The notes beneath the pieces were generated by a model that was not told the origin of the DNA, made no database searches, and worked only from the letters and a program-made list of their open reading frames with translations. The position numbers were made by a program, and so were the translations under genes. 64,000 nt of DNA from Williamsia sp. (GTDB taxonomy: Bacteria; Bacteroidota; Bacteroidia; Chitinophagales; Chitinophagaceae), in contig JADCRZ010000006.1 in NCBI GenBank assembly GCA_015069695.1, positions 1 through 64,000 on the forward strand, read 5' to 3'. Numbering within the stretch: the stretch's first letter is position 1; each line of letters begins with the position of its first letter. Shown here piece by piece: positions 62,401-64,000 of this stretch.

Positions 62401-64000
62401 AACAAACGGTCTGGCGGCATAGCCGGTAAGCCCGTTGGTCTTGTTCAGCACGGAGGGGGGCTGGCTGGTAGCACCCGGCGGAACCAACACGGTGAGGCTG
62501 GTGGGGGAGCCGGTAATTACAGTGGCTTTCACAGCACCGAAAAAAACCAGGTTGTCTGCAGCCGCCGGCCCAAAGCCGGAGCCGGTGATGGTAACAGCGG
62601 TACCTACCGGACCGAGGGCAGGGGTGAATGCATTGATCCGGGGAGCGGAAGAAGAAAAGGGGCGGGCAATCTTTAAGACCGCAATGCCGCTTGAGAGATT
62701 TGCGAGTGCTACTTCCGGCATACCATCACCATCCAGATCACCCGTGGCCACATTGATGCCTGTACCTTGGCCGGATAAAAAAGCTGTAGCGGAAGCGCTG
62801 ATATTTCCCGGCGTAGACGTATTGCGCAGGATATTAATCCCACCACCGGGGTTTGTCAGGATATCGGGCTTGCCGTCCCCATCTATATCATTCAGCGCAA
62901 GGATGTAGGAGCCTGGGCGGCTTTGTAAGGGTACAACCGGGTCAAAAGAAATACTATTTACTACTCCTGTTGTAGAATTGTTGCGCAGTACATTTACAAC
63001 ATCTGGGGCGTTGAGGCCTATGCCTGAGCCTGTGGCTACTATGTCTGACTTGCCATCACCATCTATGTCACCGATCGCAATATTTGCAACGTATTCAAAA
63101 CTTCCAAAAGGTCCAAACGCCGAAAATGAGTTTTCATTAATTTGTCCTGGTACTGACTGGTTACGAAAAACTAAGATAGCGCCTCTTCCGCCGGTATATT
63201 CAAGTGTGTAGGACATTACCAGTTCGGGCTTCCCGTCTCCGTTCAGATCACTGATAGCAATAGAATTGAGTATGCTGTAGGAGACCGGGATCACTGTTGA
63301 GCTACCACCAAAAGGTGGGGAGCCGTTGACGCTTCCATTTCTAAATATCCTCAAACGCTTGAAGTTCCTGCTGAGTATAACCAGGTCAGGCTTGCCATCA
63401 CCGTCTAAATCGCCCACTGCAAGCGAATGCGTTGAAACTATGGAGGATTCAGGCCCGTCTATTGGTCCACCACCTCCAAAAGTCATAAAAGAACCGGCTG
63501 AAATATTACCGGGGGTGGACACATTCTTGTAAACAACCATGAGGTTGAACACAGTTGTTATTATATCCGGTTTGCCATCGCCGGTTACATCACTTACGAC
63601 AAAATTATCGGCACTGCCGTTGTTGCTCGCGATCGTTACAACAGTTACGGCCGGTGCAAACGACGAAGGAGACAGGCTACCGGTTGGTGAAATATTGCGC
63701 AGTACAGCAATATTGCTTCTGTTGCCAACTACCATATCCGGCTTACCGTCGCCGTCTATGTCGCTGAATACGATGTAGGCTGAACCGCCGGCATTATAGG
63801 TTGCTTTAATTTCCAGGAAGTTGTCCGGTGTACCCGTACCAAAAGGATTGGCAAAAGTAACCAGGAAAGGGCTGGATGAGTAAGCAGTAAGATAAGTGGC
63901 CGTATTCAAAACTGAAACAGGTTCATAAGTAGCGCCTGCCGGAACTGTTACTGTCAACGCAGTGGCGGAGGCGCTGGTTACCACAGCCTGTACGGCACCA
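59485..64000 (-). CDS. Giant FG-GAP/VCBS and TIG repeat protein with T9SS signal (5' truncated)
   Basis: The frame stays open to the right window edge, so the N-terminus is missing; at least 1505 residues are visible. It alternates IPT/TIG domains (three seen: one cut at the edge, then openings like INAFTPALGPVGTAVTITGS and ASFSPAAGPAGTTVTINGSG) with blocks of FG-GAP repeats. I count 21 calcium-binding motifs of the D-x-DGDGKPD-LVVAN type. The C-terminus (MQVYPNPTQGEFTLQLQG.., GIYYVKVTGTAGVQ) is a type A sorting domain for type IX secretion. It is a surface or released repeat protein, perhaps an adhesin or glycan-binding integrin-like protein. It is upstream of GH79 in the same direction. Confidence 0.88.
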   Translation of the reverse strand, partial: GAVQAVVTSASATALTVTVPAGATYEPVSVLNTATYLTAYSSSPFLVTFANPFGTGTPDNFLEIKATYNAGGSAYIVFSDIDGDGKPDMVVGNRSNIAVLRNISPTGSLSPSSFAPAVTVVTIASNNGSADNFVVSDVTGDGKPDIITTVFNLMVVYKNVSTPGNISAGSFMTFGGGGPIDGPESSIVSTHSLAVGDLDGDGKPDLVILSRNFKRLRIFRNGSVNGSPPFGGSSTVIPVSYSILNSIAISDLNGDGKPELVMSYTLEYTGGRGAILVFRNQSVPGQINENSFSAFGPFGSFEYVANIAIGDIDGDGKSDIVATGSGIGLNAPDVVNVLRNNSTTGVVNSISFDPVVPLQSRPGSYILALNDIDGDGKPDILTNPGGGINILRNTSTPGNISASATAFLSGQGTGINVATGDLDGDGMPEVALANLSSGIAVLKIARPFSSSAPRINAFTPALGPVGTAVTITGSGFGPAAADNLVFFGAVKATVITGSPTSLTVLVPPGATSQPPSVLNKTNGLTGYAARPFVATFSNPSGPGIPPDFYRSKTDFPSGALPYSVALGDLDGDGKTDLVVANASANTVSVMRNVSGPGVNASSFASRVDFAVGDDPRAVAIGDVDGDGKPDLVVANARSNSLSVLHNLSVAGSFNASSFGTKVDFATDSLPFSVAINDLDGDGKPELIAANLGSGTISILRNIGGNGMVDAASFAAKANYGAGVSPRFIAVSDLDGDGKPDIAVTNERSNTVSVLRNGIVGGNLDTYSFEITSSFATGSNPNFVGASDIDGDGKPELVVVNYGSNSVSVLRNTAAIGSLGPFAFASKVDFAAGSQPFSAAIGDVDGDGKLDVGVVNSGSTNLSILRNTGVLNNITPSSFAAKTDFAAGNYPLSIAIGDLDADGIAELVTADASGTVVSALAVNSTQRFVVASFSPAAGPAGTTVTINGSGFDPVYSLNQVLFGAVKAEVIAGTATMLQVKVPAGATYEPITVVKNNGGLIARSSAAFVTTFANPLGTGVPANYYKPPVDVSFTGPLIYGVAFGDINGDGKADLITLNQQSGLLDIRRNIAAGNSFTAASFDAPVSFATAPDPRAAVFAELNGDGRPEVIVLSPAANLVSVFQNRANGGLINVGSFDARKDFSTGSYASAFAVADIDGDGRPDLVVANSYTGTVSVMLNTTLPGNLDQISFAPAVSYAAGDFPRALAVGDVNGDGKPDLVVANEKGNSVSLLLNQAVYGSIDAGSFAARIDYAAGSNPNSVALGDVDGDGRPEIVVANYGSGTVSVLRNTSIEAGAALFATQIDFASGSNPFVVALGDVDGDGKPDLVTANTGSNNVSVLRNLATMGSITTVSFASKADFGTGNYPLSLAVGDLDGDGIPELAAAAAGSSAVSVLKVNTPSAMSLATGFTNSLLAAADGQKAAMQVYPNPTQGEFTLQLQGLTSSVATIEIFREDGKAIKKQTVNIPGKATSYYLRVSLHNQATGIYYVKVTGTAGVQIAKVTVQR

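Noticed and set aside
59485-64000. Regularly spaced similar DNA segments as CRISPR or satellite repeats
   Set aside because: They are codons of FG-GAP/TIG repeats in one open frame, diverged between units and without constant spacers.

Overview
The window looks like a Bacteroidota chromosome, most likely Chitinophagaceae. The evidence is a hybrid two-component regulator of the HTCS type, GH92, GH38, PL9 and PL26-like CAZymes, type IX secretion (T9SS) C-terminal sorting domains, signal peptides ending in AQ, few Shine-Dalgarno sequences, and TAnnTTTG -7 promoter elements. No tRNA, rRNA, CRISPR array, integrase or transposase was seen. Taxonomy is inferred from gene style only.

Layout. 1-1.3 kb: the 5' end of an exported protein and an epoxide-hydrolase-like alpha/beta hydrolase. 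1.3-1.5 kb: a promoter reading into a short gene-free stretch that ends in a terminator, a small-RNA candidate. 1.6-10.6 kb (minus): GH38 and GH92 alpha-mannosidases followed by an HTCS regulator. 10.8-14.1 kb (minus): an isoquinoline 1-oxidoreductase-type molybdoenzyme (iorA, iorB) with a membrane-anchored dihaem cytochrome, preceded by an attenuator-like hairpin. 14.5-19.3 kb (plus): a pectin/rhamnogalacturonan set (PL9, PL26-like, DUF6250). 19.4-20.4 kb: a lipoprotein. 20.8-47.2 kb: a complete extracellular contractile injection system (eCIS, Afp/PVC/MAC-like). 47.4-57.5 kb (minus): an operon of TIR protein, membrane nSTAND NTPase, T9SS-exported Ig-repeat protein and outer-membrane protein. 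58-64 kb (minus): a GH79-like hydrolase and a very large FG-GAP/TIG T9SS protein cut by the window end.

The eCIS has two convergent arms. The plus arm encodes a GH19/lysozyme-like muralytic enzyme, the AAA+ ATPase (Afp15-like), a DUF4157 protein carrying a candidate papain-like effector domain, and a truncated second DUF4157 gene. The minus arm follows Afp order: DUF4255 cap, unknown, sheath, three tube-type proteins, DUF5908 (a small gene of 56 codons), LysM, VgrG-like spike, a small protein, gp25, PAAR-like tip, baseplate J-type, tail fibre, second wedge-type protein, Ig-like protein and tape measure. After a strong hairpin come two small membrane/coiled-coil proteins.

The main discovery is a promoter-operator present four times. 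It is a 23-bp palindromic element (AAAAATCMCCCA, 3 nt, TGGGKGAK), then 21-22 nt, then a -7 box (TAnnTTTG). It sits in the same orientation before the plus eCIS arm, the minus eCIS arm and the TIR-nSTAND operon, and a fourth copy sits before the small-RNA candidate at 1.5 kb. This ties the TIR-nSTAND-surface-protein operon to the injection system as one likely regulon. I propose, as inference, that this operon is an envelope-spanning relay that controls production, release or self-protection of the injection particle.
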